Numbered from the stretch's first letter, positions 52,859-63,973 are shown. The stretch is DNA of 64,000 nucleotides from Xanthomonas phaseoli pv. phaseoli (GCA_022749655.1 CP094243.1:3100001-3164000), one strand, 5' to 3'. The notes: generated by a model from the letters alone, not told the origin. Program-made: numbers and translations.

Positions 52859-52976
52859 GCAAGGACGGTGCGCAACGGCGGCCGGATCTGGCGCTGTGAC
52901 GCATCGCCGCAAGACCAGCGTTGCGGCATTAGGGCCTAGCTGGCCGGCGTTTGCCAGCCCGTTAATACTTCACAAC

Positions 52977-53003
52977 TAAAGAACTTGGCGTTTCGGCCGT
53001 TAG
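52977..53003 (+). promoter_or_regulatory. Sigma-28 promoter of MCP 6
   Basis: TAAAG (52977-52981), 14 bases, then GCCGTTAG (52996-53003), 41 bases before ATG 53045. Confidence 0.65.
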
Positions 53004-53044
53004 CTTGCTGGATAACGACGCTAAGCAATGCTCCGGAGCAAGTG

Positions 53045-55303
53045 ATGAATAAGTTCAACGACTGGCCAATCCGCCGCAAACTGATGTTTGCCTTCTGCCT
53101 GAGTGCCGTGCTCACCGCATTACTGGGCGGCTTGGGTTTTTCGCGCATGAAGCAGATGCAGAGCGAAACCACCTTGATCAACCAGGACGTGGTGCCGGTA
53201 TTGAGCCGCCTGTCCGAGTTGCGCGGTTTTGCCGGCGAGTTCCGTGTCTACGAAGTGGGCCAGTTCCTCAATCTGGAAGACCCGGAGCGCTACGCGTATT
53301 TCTTCAAGCGCATGGATGAAATCCAGGCCAAGTACGCCGACACGCAGAAGCAGCTGGACGCCAAGATCGATGCGGCATCGCCGTTGAAGGCCGAGTACGC
53401 CAAGCTCACCGATGCCAGCGCACGCTATTTCGCGGCCAACCAGCAGCTGCGCAAGCTCTACGCAGAGCCCGACCGCGCCGCGGCGATGGAGTTTTCGCGC
53501 AAGCAGTCGGGCGAGATCCGCAAGGAACTGTTCGCCTCGGTGGACAAGCTGTATGCACAGCAGTCCAAGGCGCTGGGCGACATGGTGACTGCCAGCGCCA
53601 GCTCGTTCAAGCTGACCAGCGCGGTGCTGCTGATCGGCACCTTGTTGATGGCCGCCTTGTCGGTCACCTTCGGTTGGTTGATCGCACGCAGCATCACCAG
53701 CCCGCTCGCCAAGGCGCTGGGCGCCATCCAGGCGGTTTCGCGCGGCGATCTGGGCGTACAGGTCGGCAGGACCAGCAAGGACGAAATCGGCCAGATGCTG
53801 GAGGCCACCGGTGGCATGACCCAGATGCTGCGCCGTTTCTCCGACGAAACCGCGCGCATGTCGCACCTGCATTCCGCCGAAGACATCACCCACCGCATGC
53901 CGGAAGATTTCCCCGGCGTGTACGGCAACCTTGCCACCGGCATCAACACGATGATCTTCGAGCATCTCGACGCCATCGTCGATGCGGTGCACATCCTCAA
54001 TCAATATGCACAGGGCGACCTGAGCGAAGATGCGCGTCGCCTGCCGGCCAGCCGCGCGGTGCTGCATGAGGCGATGGACGCAGCCAAGGCCAGCTTGTTG
54101 TCGATCAACACCGAGATCAAGCACCTGGCGCAGGCGGCTGCCTCCGGCGACTTCAGTGCGCGCGGCGATGCGCAGCGCTTCAAGTACGACTTCGCCGTGA
54201 TGGTGTCGGATCTGAACTCGATGATGGAAGTCAGCGACCGCAACCTGGGCAAGCTGTCGCAGCTGCTCGGCGCCGTGGCCGATGGCGACCTGACCACGCG
54301 CATGGACGGGCAATTCCACGGCGTATTCGCACGGCTGCGCGACGATGCCAACGCGACCACCCAGCGCCTGACCGACATCGTGGGCCGCATCAAGCACTCC
54401 ACCCTGGCCATCAACACGGCCGCCGGCGAGATTGCCGCCGGTAACAATGACCTGTCGCAGCGCACCGAGCAGCAGGCGGCCAACCTGGAAGAAACCGCCG
54501 CGTCGATGGAAGAGCTCACCTCCACCGTCAAGCAGAACGCCGAGCATGCGCGTCAGGCCAACCAGCTCGCCATCGGCGCAGCAGGCGTGGCATCGCACGG
54601 CGGCAACGTGGTCGGCCAGGTGGTCACCACCATGTCCGGCATCGAAACCTCGTCCAAGAAGATTGCTGAAATCATCAGCGTCATCGACGGCATCGCCTTC
54701 CAGACCAACATCCTGGCGTTGAATGCCGCGGTGGAAGCGGCGCGCGCCGGCGAGCAGGGCCGTGGCTTTGCCGTGGTCGCCTCGGAAGTACGCACGCTGG
54801 CGCAGCGCTCGGCCGGTGCAGCGAAGGAGATCAAGGGCCTGATCGACGACTCGGTGAGCAAGGTGGCCGAAGGCTCGGCGCTGGTGAATCAGGCCGGCAG
54901 CACCATGGCCGAGATCGTCTCTTCGGTGCAGCGCGTCACCGACATCATGAGCGAAATCTCCGCAGCATCGCAGGAACAATCGGCCGGCATCGAGCAGGTC
55001 AACCAGACCGTCACCCACATGGACGAGGCCACCCAGCAGAACGCCGCATTGGTGGAAGAAGCCACCGCCGCTGCACGCTCGATGGAAGAGCAGGCGCAGC
55101 AGCTCACCGAAGCGGTGGCGCAGTTCCGCCTCTCGGCCGAACTGGAAGCGGTCACCCGCGCAACGCCGGTGGTACGCCAGATCGCCGCCAAGCGCCCGGT
55201 TGCGGCCAGCACGCCGGCCATCAAGCCGCAGGCTGCGCGTCAGGTGGGCCGTGCCGCAGTGGCAGTGGCGCCGTCCAATGAATCCGATTGGTCCGAGTTC
55301 TAA
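53045..55303 (+). CDS. Methyl-accepting chemotaxis protein, MCP 6 of 9
   Basis: Intact chemoreceptor of 752 residues. The first helix is [20 protein letters not shown]. The four-helix-bundle sensor ([36 protein letters not shown]) is clearly related to that of MCP 1 ([33 protein letters not shown]). The second helix is followed by HAMP, a HAMP-like unit with [20 protein letters not shown] and the signalling hairpin with the standard tip. It ends SDWSEF. ATG 53045 is preceded by CCGGAGCAAG. The central unit is shared with MCP 3 and MCP 9 rather than with MCP 1, so modules have been reshuffled among the paralogues. Confidence 0.93.
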   Translation: MNKFNDWPIRRKLMFAFCLSAVLTALLGGLGFSRMKQMQSETTLINQDVVPVLSRLSELRGFAGEFRVYEVGQFLNLEDPERYAYFFKRMDEIQAKYADTQKQLDAKIDAASPLKAEYAKLTDASARYFAANQQLRKLYAEPDRAAAMEFSRKQSGEIRKELFASVDKLYAQQSKALGDMVTASASSFKLTSAVLLIGTLLMAALSVTFGWLIARSITSPLAKALGAIQAVSRGDLGVQVGRTSKDEIGQMLEATGGMTQMLRRFSDETARMSHLHSAEDITHRMPEDFPGVYGNLATGINTMIFEHLDAIVDAVHILNQYAQGDLSEDARRLPASRAVLHEAMDAAKASLLSINTEIKHLAQAAASGDFSARGDAQRFKYDFAVMVSDLNSMMEVSDRNLGKLSQLLGAVADGDLTTRMDGQFHGVFARLRDDANATTQRLTDIVGRIKHSTLAINTAAGEIAAGNNDLSQRTEQQAANLEETAASMEELTSTVKQNAEHARQANQLAIGAAGVASHGGNVVGQVVTTMSGIETSSKKIAEIISVIDGIAFQTNILALNAAVEAARAGEQGRGFAVVASEVRTLAQRSAGAAKEIKGLIDDSVSKVAEGSALVNQAGSTMAEIVSSVQRVTDIMSEISAASQEQSAGIEQVNQTVTHMDEATQQNAALVEEATAAARSMEEQAQQLTEAVAQFRLSAELEAVTRATPVVRQIAAKRPVAASTPAIKPQAARQVGRAAVAVAPSNESDWSEF

Positions 55304-55470
55304 CAGCGGCAAGACGGCCGCGCTCGCCGCCAGGTGGGCGCGGCCTGTACACAGGATGGCAATGCTCCATGTGCGCTGCGGGTGCAGCGCCCTTCCGCGG
55401 CTGGCACCTGCTGGTGGGGAACTCGCCATCGTCTCGAACGCCACCTGCGCCGAATAGTCGCCCCCATGCA

Positions 55471-55499
55471 AGCCGCGCTCTCTGGAGCGCGGCTTTTTT
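55471..55499 (+). terminator. Rho-independent terminator after MCP 6
   Basis: AGCCGCGCTC (55471-55480) pairs with GAGCGCGGCT (55485-55494) around TCTG and is followed by six T. Confidence 0.9.
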
Positions 55500-55700
55500 A
55501 TTGCGTCGCAGGACCAGATAAACCCATCAACGCATCAAACAGATTATCGGTATACATTTTACAAATGTATAAATAGGCTAATAGTAGCGCCCGCATTATC
55601 CATTGAATATCCGGATGACCTCGATTCAATAATTCAATGGTTTATTTCACGATCCTAAATTGAGTTATATTTTTTTGATATCGAGGTATTCAGCAGATGC
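55500..55700. other. AT-rich spacer with a perfect TATACATTT palindrome
   Basis: This stretch is far more AT-rich than the rest of the window and contains no gene. TATACATTT and AAATGTATA (55551-55571) form a 9-bp inverted repeat around TAC. A TATATTTTTTT run lies near 55670. It lies upstream of MCP 7 and may hold its promoter or an operator. Only a poor sigma-28 match (TCAAG at about 55713) is seen. Confidence 0.6.
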
Positions 55701-55802
55701 GTTCAAGCGCCGTTACTGGGCATAGCGGGACGTCAGACTGCACTTGACTGGCGGCACCGCATCGCTTGCTTTTATCGCGCAACGCTTGCCAGGAACCCTG
55801 TC

Positions 55803-58061
55803 ATGACCTCACTTCTTCAACGTTACAACGTCGGCCCACGGCTAGCGGCCGCCTTCGCTGTCCTGATCGTGCTGTCGGGCCTGATCGCCTTGATCGGTTA
55901 TCGCGGATTGACCTCGGCACGCGCGTTGGTCGACGACATCGTGAACCAGAACATGGCCAAGGTCCGCCTGTCCAACGACATGATGAACGCCAATTTCATT
56001 ATCGGCACGCAGCTGCGCAATCTGGTCTTGCCGACCAGCGATGAAGAGAATCGCCAGTTCGTCGCCAAGATCCAGTCTGCGCGTGCCGACTACACCAAAG
56101 CGCGCGAGGCGTTGTATGCCATGCCGGCCTCGGAGCAAGGCAAGATCCTGCGTGCAGAAATCGATGCGCGCCGCGCCGAGGTCAAGGGTTTCAATGACAA
56201 GGTCATGGATCTGGTGATGACCGGTCACAGCGACGAAGCACTTCCCTTTCTGCTGAACAAGGCGGCGCCCGCCATGCAGGGCTGGCAGGACCGGATTGCC
56301 GAAAACATTGCCCTGCAGGAAAAGCAGGCAGCCGATGCATCGGCTGTGGCATTCAAATCCATGGACGACTCGCGCAAGCTGCTGATCGGCGGCTCGCTAC
56401 TAGTCGTGCTGTTGAGCGGCGCCCTGGGCGTGCTGATCACTCGCAGCCTGACCCAGCCGTTGCGCCGCGCGACCTGCGCTGCAGAATCCATCGCCGGCGG
56501 CCAGCTGGATAACGACGTCGACACCCATTTCAACGACGAAGCCGGGCGCCTGCTCAAGGCGATGAGCAAGATGCAACAGCAGTTGCGCAACCTGCTCAGC
56601 GCGCAGACCGACATGGCCCGTCGCCACGATGAGGGCCAGATCAGCTACCGCATCGATGCCGAGGCGTTCCCGGGCGACTACGGCCGCATGGCCAGCGATA
56701 CCAACAATCTGGTCGCATCGCATATCGCGGTGAAGATGAAGCTTGCGCAGATCATGGGTCGCTACGCCATCGGCGATCTCAGCGAGGACATGGACAAGCT
56801 GCCCGGCGAAAAGGCCGTGCTCACCGACACCATGGCACAGGTCAAATCCAATCTGTCGGCGATGAACACCGAGATCAAGCACCTGGCGACATCGGCGGCC
56901 AATGGCGACTTCAGCGCCCGCGGCGATGCCGAGCGTTTCCAGTACGACTTCCGCGTGATGGTGGAAAGCCTCAACACCTTGATGGCCACCGCAGACGGCA
57001 ACCTCCAGTCGCTCTCTGGCTTGTTGCAGTCGATCGCTGCCGGCGACCTCACCGCCCGCATGAGCGGCGAGTTCCACGGCGTGTTTGCGCAGATGCGCGA
57101 CGACGCCAATGCCACCGCCACCCAGCTGGCCGAAATCGTCAGCGGCATCAAGGCCTCGGCCACGTCGATCAGGGGCGCGGCAAGCGAAATCGCCGCCGGC
57201 AATCAAGACCTGTCGCAGCGCACCGAACAGCAGGCCGCCAACCTGGAAGAAACCGCGGCCTCGATGGAGGAACTCACCTCCACCGTCAAGCAGAACGCCG
57301 AAAGCGCACGCCAGGCCAACCAGCTCGCCATCGGCGCGGCCAGCGTCGCCTCGCAGGGCGGCGAGATCGTCAGCAAGGTGGTCGGCACCATGAGCGGGAT
57401 CGAAGCCTCGTCCAAGAAGATCGCCGACATCATCTCCGTCATCGACGGCATCGCCTTCCAGACCAATATCCTGGCCTTGAACGCGGCAGTGGAAGCCGCA
57501 CGCGCCGGTGAACAGGGCCGCGGCTTTGCGGTCGTGGCGTCTGAAGTGCGCACGTTGGCGCAACGTTCCTCCGGCGCAGCCAAGGAGATCAAGGACCTGA
57601 TCGACGACTCCGTGCAGCGGGTGGCCGAAGGCTCGGTGCTGGTGCACAGCGCCGGCACCACCATGGGCGAGATCGTGTCCAGCGTGCAGCGCGTCACCGA
57701 CATCATGGGCGAGATCTCCGCGGCCTCGCAGGAGCAGTCTGCCGGGATCGAGCAGGTCAACCAGACCGTGACCAGCATGGACGAAACCACCCAGCAGAAC
57801 GCCGCGCTGGTGGAAGAAGCCACCGCCGCCGCACGCGCGATGGAAGAACAAGCCCAGCAACTGACCGAAGCGGTGGCGCTGTTCCGGCTGTCGGCCGACA
57901 TGGAAACGGTAGCCCGCACCGCACCGGCGGTGCGCCAGATTGCCGCCAAGCGTCCGGTTGCGGCCAGCAAGCCTGCGATCAAGCCGCCTGTCGCACGCCC
58001 GACGGCGCGCCCCGCTGCCGTGTCGGTCGCAGCCGACGCGTCCAATTGGGCCGAGTTCTAG
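55803..58061 (+). CDS. Methyl-accepting chemotaxis protein, MCP 7 of 9
   Basis: Intact chemoreceptor of 752 residues. The first helix is [20 protein letters not shown]. The four-helix-bundle sensor ([32 protein letters not shown]) closely resembles that of MCP 9 ([20 protein letters not shown]). The second helix is [23 protein letters not shown] and HAMP-like units ([20 protein letters not shown]) and the signalling hairpin with the standard tip follow. The tail is Lys/Pro/Ala-rich and ends SNWAEF. ATG 55803 follows an AT-rich spacer, and a strong terminator ends the unit. Confidence 0.93.
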   Translation: MTSLLQRYNVGPRLAAAFAVLIVLSGLIALIGYRGLTSARALVDDIVNQNMAKVRLSNDMMNANFIIGTQLRNLVLPTSDEENRQFVAKIQSARADYTKAREALYAMPASEQGKILRAEIDARRAEVKGFNDKVMDLVMTGHSDEALPFLLNKAAPAMQGWQDRIAENIALQEKQAADASAVAFKSMDDSRKLLIGGSLLVVLLSGALGVLITRSLTQPLRRATCAAESIAGGQLDNDVDTHFNDEAGRLLKAMSKMQQQLRNLLSAQTDMARRHDEGQISYRIDAEAFPGDYGRMASDTNNLVASHIAVKMKLAQIMGRYAIGDLSEDMDKLPGEKAVLTDTMAQVKSNLSAMNTEIKHLATSAANGDFSARGDAERFQYDFRVMVESLNTLMATADGNLQSLSGLLQSIAAGDLTARMSGEFHGVFAQMRDDANATATQLAEIVSGIKASATSIRGAASEIAAGNQDLSQRTEQQAANLEETAASMEELTSTVKQNAESARQANQLAIGAASVASQGGEIVSKVVGTMSGIEASSKKIADIISVIDGIAFQTNILALNAAVEAARAGEQGRGFAVVASEVRTLAQRSSGAAKEIKDLIDDSVQRVAEGSVLVHSAGTTMGEIVSSVQRVTDIMGEISAASQEQSAGIEQVNQTVTSMDETTQQNAALVEEATAAARAMEEQAQQLTEAVALFRLSADMETVARTAPAVRQIAAKRPVAASKPAIKPPVARPTARPAAVSVAADASNWAEF

Positions 58062-58086
58062 GATCGGCCCAGGAACCACACTGGAC

Positions 58087-58116
58087 ACCGCGCTCGCAAC
58101 GAGCGCGGTTTTTTTA
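58087..58116 (+). terminator. Rho-independent terminator after MCP 7
   Basis: ACCGCGCTC (58087-58095) pairs with GAGCGCGGT (58101-58109) around GCAAC and is followed by seven or eight T. No gene is seen in the remaining gap to 58514. Confidence 0.92.
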
Positions 58117-58357
58117 CGTGCAGTGCTGCCGGCACCAGGCGCATCGCCGGGTGCGGCGCGGGTCGTTGCAGCATGACGGCATCGGTCTTGCGCACGCGCG
58201 CAACAGCCTTTGGCGGAGCCTGCACTGACACCTGCCCCGGCGTTGCATGCGCCTTATCGGACCGTGCTGCCCTCACCAGCAGCCCACACCAGTAGAGCCC
58301 GGTTTTTCTCCAACATAAACGCCATCGAAATTGCGTGATGAGTGTGTGACGAAACCC

Positions 58358-58384
58358 TTCAGTCGAGCGTGGTTGCGCCGCTAG
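58358..58384 (+). promoter_or_regulatory. Possible sigma-28 promoter of MCP 8
   Basis: The -10 box GCCGCTAG (58377-58384) is good. The -35 at the right spacing is only TTCAG (58358-58362). The leader to ATG 58515 would be about 123 bases. Confidence 0.3.
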
Positions 58385-58514
58385 CTATGTCAGCAACGAG
58401 GCACCCATGCGAGCGCCAAGACGCCTCACTGCACCGCGCCATCGCACGGCCGATCTCGGGGGCCGAACGGGTGGCTTCCACTATTCAGATTGTTATCAGC
58501 TCAAGGCACATTCG

Positions 58515-60744
58515 ATGAAACAGCTAAGTCTTTCGACACAACTGGCACTGGGCTTTGGCACAGTTGTTCTTGTGCTCTTGATCGTCGCAGCAGTAGGGCT
58601 TCATGGGCAGTCCCAGCTGTCGGACGCGGTGGCCATGAACGACCACACCTACCAGGTGATCGGCACCGGCCGCGCCATGTCCATTGCCACGGTCAATATC
58701 GAGACGGGCGCGCGCGGCTTTCTGCTGTCCGGGCAGGAAACGCATCTCACCCCTACAACAAGGGCAAGGCGCAGTTCGAACAGGAATTCACCAACGCCAA
58801 GACGTTGACCGCCGACAACCCGGTGCAGCAGGAACGCCTGCAGCGCCTGCATGCGTCATACGAGCAGTTCATGGGCTTTGAGGACAATCTGATCGCGCTG
58901 CGCGGCAAAACCAGCGACACCGATCTGTCCGCCTTGCTCACGCAGTTCAAGGCCGGCCATGAACGCGTGGCGATGGGGCAGATCCGCCAGCACCTGGCCG
59001 ACTTCGAAGCGCAGGAAAACCAGTTGCTGGTCAAGCGCAGCGCGACATTGGCCGCCGCAAAGGCCCGCAGCCGTTGGTCGATGATTGTCGGCAGCGGCAT
59101 CGCCGTGCTGGCGGCGCTGGTCAGCGGCGGGTTGATCCGTCGTCGCCTGATCAACCGCCTCGGCACCGCTTCGCAGGTGGCCGATTCCATCGCGGCTGGC
59201 AATCTGTCGATCAGCGTGGACGGCAGCGGCACCGACGAGACCGGCCGTCTGCTCGCCAGCATGAGCAAGATGCAGCAGCAGTTGCAGAAGGTCTTGCATG
59301 GCCAGCAGGAAATGAAGCGCCGGCACGATCAGGGCGAGCTGAACTTCCGCCTGGACGAGGCAGCGTTTCCTGGCGATTACGCCACCATCGTGCGTGGCAA
59401 CAACGACCTGGCCGCCTCGCATGTGGCCGTGATGATGCGGTTGGCGCAGATCATGGGCCAATACGCGATCGGCGACCTGCGCGAAGACATGGAAGCGCTG
59501 CCCGGCGACAAGGCCGTGCTCAGCGACACCATGGCCAAGGTCAAGGGCAACCTGTCTTCGGTCAATCACGCCATCAAGCATCTTTCCCAATGCGCGGCCA
59601 ATGGCGACTTCAGCGCCCGCGGCGATGCCGACAACTTCCAGCACGACTTCCGCGTGATGGTGGAAAGCCTCAATACCCTGATGGCCACCGCCGACGGCAA
59701 CCTGCAGTCGCTTTCGGGCCTGTTGCAGGCGATCGCGGCCGGCGATCTCACCGCACGCATGAGCGGCGAGTTCCACGGCGTGTTTGCGCAGATGCGCGAC
59801 GATGCCAATGCCACCGCCGTGCAACTGGCCGAGATCGTCACCGGCATCAAGGCATCGGCCATCTCGATCAAGGGCGCCGCCAGCGAGATCGCTGCCGGCA
59901 ACAGCGACCTGTCGCAGCGCACCGAACAGCAGGCCGCCAGCCTGGAAGAAACTGCCGCTTCGATGGAAGAGCTCACCTCCACCGTCAAGCAGAACGCCGA
60001 AAGCGCACGCCAGGCCAACCAGCTCGCCATCGGCGCGGCCGGCGTGGCCACCCAGGGCGGCGAGATTGTCGGTCAGGTGGTCGAGACCATGGCCGGGATC
60101 GAAGCTTCGTCCAAGAAGATCGCCGACATCATCTCCGTCATCGACGGCATCGCCTTCCAGACCAATATCCTGGCCTTGAACGCGGCGGTGGAAGCGGCAC
60201 GTGCCGGCGAGCAGGGTCGCGGCTTCGCCGTGGTGGCGTCTGAAGTGCGTACGCTGGCCCAGCGCTCTTCCGGCGCCGCCAAGGAGATCAAGGACCTGAT
60301 TGCCGACTCGGTCGAACGAGTGGCCGCCGGTTCGGTGCTGGTCAACACCGCTGGCAAGACCATGGGCGAGCTGGTGACCAGCGTGCAGCGGGTCACCGAC
60401 ATCATGGGCGAGATCTCCGCGGCCTCGCAGGAACAGTCGGCCGGAATCGAACAGGTCAACCAGACCGTCACCCAGATGGACGAAACCACCCAACAGAACG
60501 CCGCGCTGGTGGAAGAAGCCACTGCCGCGCGCGCTCGCTGGAAGAACAGGCGGTTGGGTTGACCGAAGCCGTGGCGGTGTTCAAGACCGAGCAAGGCACC
60601 ACCAGCACTGCCCGCACGGCATCACTCGCCAAGGCGGCGCCGGCTGTGCGCGCCAAGCTGACCTCGATCGGCGGTACCGCTGCCGCCAAGCCGCGCGCGG
60701 TTGCGGCATCGACGACCGTCGAGACCAGCTGGCAGGAGTTCTGA
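58515..60744 (+). CDS. Methyl-accepting chemotaxis protein with CHASE3 sensor, MCP 8 of 9 (two frameshifts)
   Basis: Chemoreceptor of about 743 residues. The sensor between the two helices carries the CHASE3 signature [15 protein letters not shown] followed by a long helical stretch ([17 protein letters not shown]). HAMP-like units ([20 protein letters not shown]) and the signalling hairpin follow. It ends TSWQEF at 60744. Breaks: one C missing at 58750-58753 (ACCCCCTAC expected, HLTPYNKGK), and one base missing near 60526-60532 in the Ala-rich segment (ATAAARSLEEQ expected). The gene's stop is joined directly to a displaced glmU fragment, so its original 3' flank has been replaced. Confidence 0.9.
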
Positions 60745-60747
60745 CCG

Positions 60748-60968
60748 CCAACTACGACGGGGTGAACAAGTCGCAGACCACCATCGGCGATGGTGCGTTT
60801 GTCGGCTCCAACAGCGCGTTGGTGGCGCCGATCGAGATTGGCGCCAATTCCACCATCGGTGCCGGGGCGGTGGTCACCAGCGATGCGCCCGCGGGCCAAC
60901 TCACCGTGACGCGTGCGCGTCAGACCGTGATCGAAGGCTGGAAGCGGCCGACCAAGAAGTCGCCGTAG
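60748..60968 (+). pseudogene. glmU: 3' fragment of glmU (UDP-GlcNAc synthesis enzyme)
   Basis: About 73 codons reading [21 protein letters not shown] and on to [13 protein letters not shown] match the C-terminal left-handed beta-helix (hexapeptide repeats) and tail of GlmU, the bifunctional acetyltransferase/uridyltransferase. The uridyltransferase domain and most of the acetyltransferase are absent, so it cannot be active. Similarity begins only three bases after the MCP 8 stop, at ACCGCC. Those bases are also found after the stop of MCP 1 and MCP 4 (TGACCGCC), so a short shared sequence probably guided the join. A complete glmU must exist elsewhere in the genome. Confidence 0.85.
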
Positions 60969-60982
60969 TGCCGCGGGGTAAC

Positions 60983-61019
60983 GCACTGGCGTCGGTGGGA
61001 AGCTCACCGACGCCAGTGC
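60983..61019 (+). terminator. Strong hairpin after the glmU fragment
   Basis: GCACTGGCGTCGGTG and CACCGACGCCAGTGC form a perfect 15-bp stem around GGAAGCT. There is no T-run. It is probably the native glmU terminator carried along with the fragment. The rest up to 61439 holds no convincing gene. Confidence 0.6.
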
Positions 61020-61439
61020 GCCAGGCAACCGCTCCACACATCAGTCGTTGCAACACGCAGGGCCCGAGCCAGCACATGCAACCCGCATGCGCGAGCTTGG
61101 GCCCTCATTGCATTGGCGGCCCCGCTGACGATGGGCCAGACCGCCGCGCCCTGGCTGGCGTCGACTTCCAACTCGAACCGCCAAGGCGACACTCGGCCGC
61201 AGCCGATCCCGCCGGCACGCATCCGCTCACCTGCCCCCTGTCTGATCGGTCGCTTCGCAAAGACCAACTGGAACGCCAGCCGCGAGGTGGCACTGGCGCC
61301 ACGACCGGCCTGCATGTCGGGCGCCCTCCCCTGCGCACGCGCATCCATCGCCGCTGCACCCGGCATGGCCTTGCATCGGCAAGCGGCGTTGCCTGCTTCC
61401 TTGAACGATGGCAGCTATAACAAAAGCTAAATAGCGAGC

Positions 61440-61466
61440 TCAAGTATACGGCCAGGCCGCCGCTAC
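61440..61466 (+). promoter_or_regulatory. Sigma-28-like promoter of MCP 9
   Basis: TCAAG (61440-61444), 14 bases, then GCCGCTAC (61459-61466). The leader to ATG 61620 is about 147 bases. Confidence 0.45.
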
Positions 61467-61619
61467 CTGCCCTGCAATCGGGAAGGAGCCGACGCGCTAC
61501 CCGCGCCAAGCGTCGTGCGGCCGTCCCTCGCTTGCAGCGGATGCCGACTGTGATCGCAAGGCCGCCCGCCGTCGTGCCTCCAACCGCCTCCTTCTCCTCC
61601 TTCCCGGCAGGTATGTTTC

Positions 61620-63866
61620 ATGATGGGCTTTCTCCAACGCTATAACGTCGGCACCCGCCTTTCGGCCGCGTTCGGCTTTCTGATCCTGCTGTCCTGCGGC
61701 CTGGTGGTCGCGGGCCTGATGACCCTGGCGCAAGCGCGCGGGCGCATGGACTCGATCGTCAAGCGCAACATGACGATCCTGGAATATGTCGGCGAGATGC
61801 GCAGCGCCAGTGCGGACATCGCAATCAACCTGCGCAACATCGTGCTGCCGACCACGCAGGAAGAGAACATCGGTTTCGCAAAAATCGTCGAGCAGCAGCG
61901 GCAGTACTACAGCAACATCCACGACAAGCTGTACGCCATCCCGCCATCCGACGCCAATGGTGCAGCAATGCGTCGGCAGATCGATCTTGCCCGCGAAAAG
62001 GCGCGTGTCGCCAATCAGCAGGTGCTGGACCTGGGCATGAATTACAAGCCCGACGAGGCGCTCAAGGCACTGATGCAACAGGCCGCACCGGCGAACCAGC
62101 AGTGGCAGGACGCGCTCGATGCGTATGCCGCGCGCCAGCGCAGCCGTGGCGCGGCAGCCTATGCCGACGCCAACGCCGCAATGGAGCGTGGCCGGGCATT
62201 GCTGATCGCCGGCGGCATTGCGGTCGTGGTGATCAGCAGCCTGCTGGCCTGGTTGATCACCCGCAGCCTGACCCAGCCGTTGAGCCGTGCCACCCGTGCC
62301 GCCGAGGCCATCGCCGAAGGCCGCCTGGACAGCGACGTGCACACCACCGCCACCGACGAGCCCGGCCGGCTGCTCAGCGCCATGGCCAGGATGCAGGCCC
62401 AGTTGCAGCGTTTCTCCGGCGAAACCACGCGGATGATCGCGCTGCACGCCGACAAGGACGTGACGCACCGTATGCCGCAGGACTTCCCCGGCGTGTACGG
62501 CGAGCTGAGCAAGGGCATCAACACGATGATGTTCGAGCACCTGGACGCCATCGTCGATGCCATCGAAGTGCTCAACGAATACGCCCGCGGCGATCTGCGC
62601 CGCGATGCACGGCGCCTGCCGGGCAGCCGCGCGGTACTGCACGAATCGATGGATGCGGCCAAGGCCAGCCTGCTGGCGATCAATACCGAGATCCAGCGCC
62701 TGGCCAGCGCGGCAGCGGCCGGCGACTTCAGCGCGCGCGGCGATGCGCAGCGCTTCGAGCACGATTTCCTGCGCATGGTGCAGGACCTCAACGCGATGAT
62801 GGAGGTCAGCGACACCAGCCTGGGCAGCTTGTCGGCGCTGTTGCAGTCGATCGCCGCCGGCGATCTCACCGCCCGCATGCACGGCAACTTCCACGGTGTG
62901 TTCGCCACGATGCGCGACGACGCCAACGCCACCACCGAACAGCTCACGCGCATCGTGATGCGGATCCAGGGCGCGGCCGGCAACATCAGCGCAGCCACCG
63001 GCGAAATCGCCGCCGGCAACCAGGATCTGTCGCAGCGCACCGAACAACAGGCCGCCAACCTGGAAGAAACCGCGGCCTCGATGGAAGAGCTCACCTCCAC
63101 CGTCAAGCAGAACGCCGAAAGCGCACGCCAGGCCAACCAGCTTGCCATCGGCGCCGCCCGCGTGGCGTCGCAGGGCGGCGAGATCGCCAGCAAGGTGGTC
63201 CAGACCATGAGCGGGATCGAGTCGTCGTCCAAGAAGATCGCCGACATCATCAGCGTCATCGATGGCATCTCGTTCCAGACCAACATCCTGGCACTCAACA
63301 CCGCGGTGGAAGCGGCGCGCGCCGGCGAACAAGGCCGCGGCTTTGCCGTGGTGGCCAGCGAAGTGCGCACGCTGGCGCAGCGCTCCACCGCGGCGGCCAA
63401 GGAGATCAAGAGCCTGATCGACGATTCGGTGCAACGCGTGGCCGAAGGCTCGCTGCTGGTGCACAGTGCCGGCACCACCATGGCCGAGATCGTGTCCAGC
63501 GTGCAGCGCGTCACTGACATCATGGGCGAGATCTCCGCGGCCTCGCAGGAGCAGTCGGCCGGCATCGAGCAGGTCAACCAGACCGTGACCCAGATGGACG
63601 AAACCACCCAGCAGAACGCCGCGCTGGTGGAAGAAGCCACCGCCGCCGCACGCGCACTGGAAGAACAGGCGCTCGGATTGACCGAGGCAGTGGCGGTCTT
63701 CAAGACCGACAGCAGCGACGCATCGCAGGCATCGCGTGCAGCATCACGGCGCCCGGCAGCAACGCCCGCGCTTGCGGCCGAGGCGACGGCAACCGGCCGC
63801 GCTCCCGCCAAGCTGCGCGCCGTGGTCGCCGCGCCAGGCAACGACAGCAGTTGGCAGGAGTTCTGA
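61620..63866 (+). CDS. Methyl-accepting chemotaxis protein, MCP 9 of 9
   Basis: Intact chemoreceptor of 748 residues. The first helix is [19 protein letters not shown]. The four-helix-bundle sensor resembles MCP 7 ([17 protein letters not shown]). The second helix is [23 protein letters not shown] is followed by a HAMP-like unit with [20 protein letters not shown] (shared with MCP 3 and MCP 6) and the signalling hairpin. The tip reads [21 protein letters not shown], with S for A and T for A at two positions otherwise constant in the nine receptors. It ends SSWQEF. ATG 61620 and 61623 are both possible. A GC-rich palindrome without T-run (about 63895-63918) follows the stop. Confidence 0.93.
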   Translation: MMGFLQRYNVGTRLSAAFGFLILLSCGLVVAGLMTLAQARGRMDSIVKRNMTILEYVGEMRSASADIAINLRNIVLPTTQEENIGFAKIVEQQRQYYSNIHDKLYAIPPSDANGAAMRRQIDLAREKARVANQQVLDLGMNYKPDEALKALMQQAAPANQQWQDALDAYAARQRSRGAAAYADANAAMERGRALLIAGGIAVVVISSLLAWLITRSLTQPLSRATRAAEAIAEGRLDSDVHTTATDEPGRLLSAMARMQAQLQRFSGETTRMIALHADKDVTHRMPQDFPGVYGELSKGINTMMFEHLDAIVDAIEVLNEYARGDLRRDARRLPGSRAVLHESMDAAKASLLAINTEIQRLASAAAAGDFSARGDAQRFEHDFLRMVQDLNAMMEVSDTSLGSLSALLQSIAAGDLTARMHGNFHGVFATMRDDANATTEQLTRIVMRIQGAAGNISAATGEIAAGNQDLSQRTEQQAANLEETAASMEELTSTVKQNAESARQANQLAIGAARVASQGGEIASKVVQTMSGIESSSKKIADIISVIDGISFQTNILALNTAVEAARAGEQGRGFAVVASEVRTLAQRSTAAAKEIKSLIDDSVQRVAEGSLLVHSAGTTMAEIVSSVQRVTDIMGEISAASQEQSAGIEQVNQTVTQMDETTQQNAALVEEATAAARALEEQALGLTEAVAVFKTDSSDASQASRAASRRPAATPALAAEATATGRAPAKLRAVVAAPGNDSSWQEF

Positions 63867-63919
63867 ACAGATCGCCAGCACTGACTGAACCGGACGGGTC
63901 GGCAGCGCTGCCGGCCCGC

Positions 63920-63947
63920 TAAAGGCGTGCACGTCGTTAGCCGATAG
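63920..63947 (+). promoter_or_regulatory. Sigma-28 promoter of the next gene
   Basis: TAAAG (63920-63924), 15 bases, then GCCGATAG (63940-63947). It points to a gene starting at 63961 or 63974 that runs out of the window. Confidence 0.6.
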
Positions 63948-63973
63948 CCTGCTTACATCCATGAGACGCATCA

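Noticed and set aside
55705-55740. Sigma-28 promoter for MCP 7
   Set aside because: TCAAG is present but nothing like GCCGATA lies at the correct distance.
60701-61420. 239-codon plus-strand frame over the glmU fragment
   Set aside because: It overlaps the GlmU reading in another frame and the composition is Arg/Gly-rich shadow type.
61113-61430. Small plus-strand open frame between glmU fragment and MCP 9
   Set aside because: No ribosome site, no recognisable motif, and overlapping open frames in other phases. It looks like GC-driven noise.
38110-63866. cheR, cheB or cheD among the MCP genes
   Set aside because: No methyltransferase, methylesterase or deamidase motifs were found on either strand. 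They probably lie outside the window.
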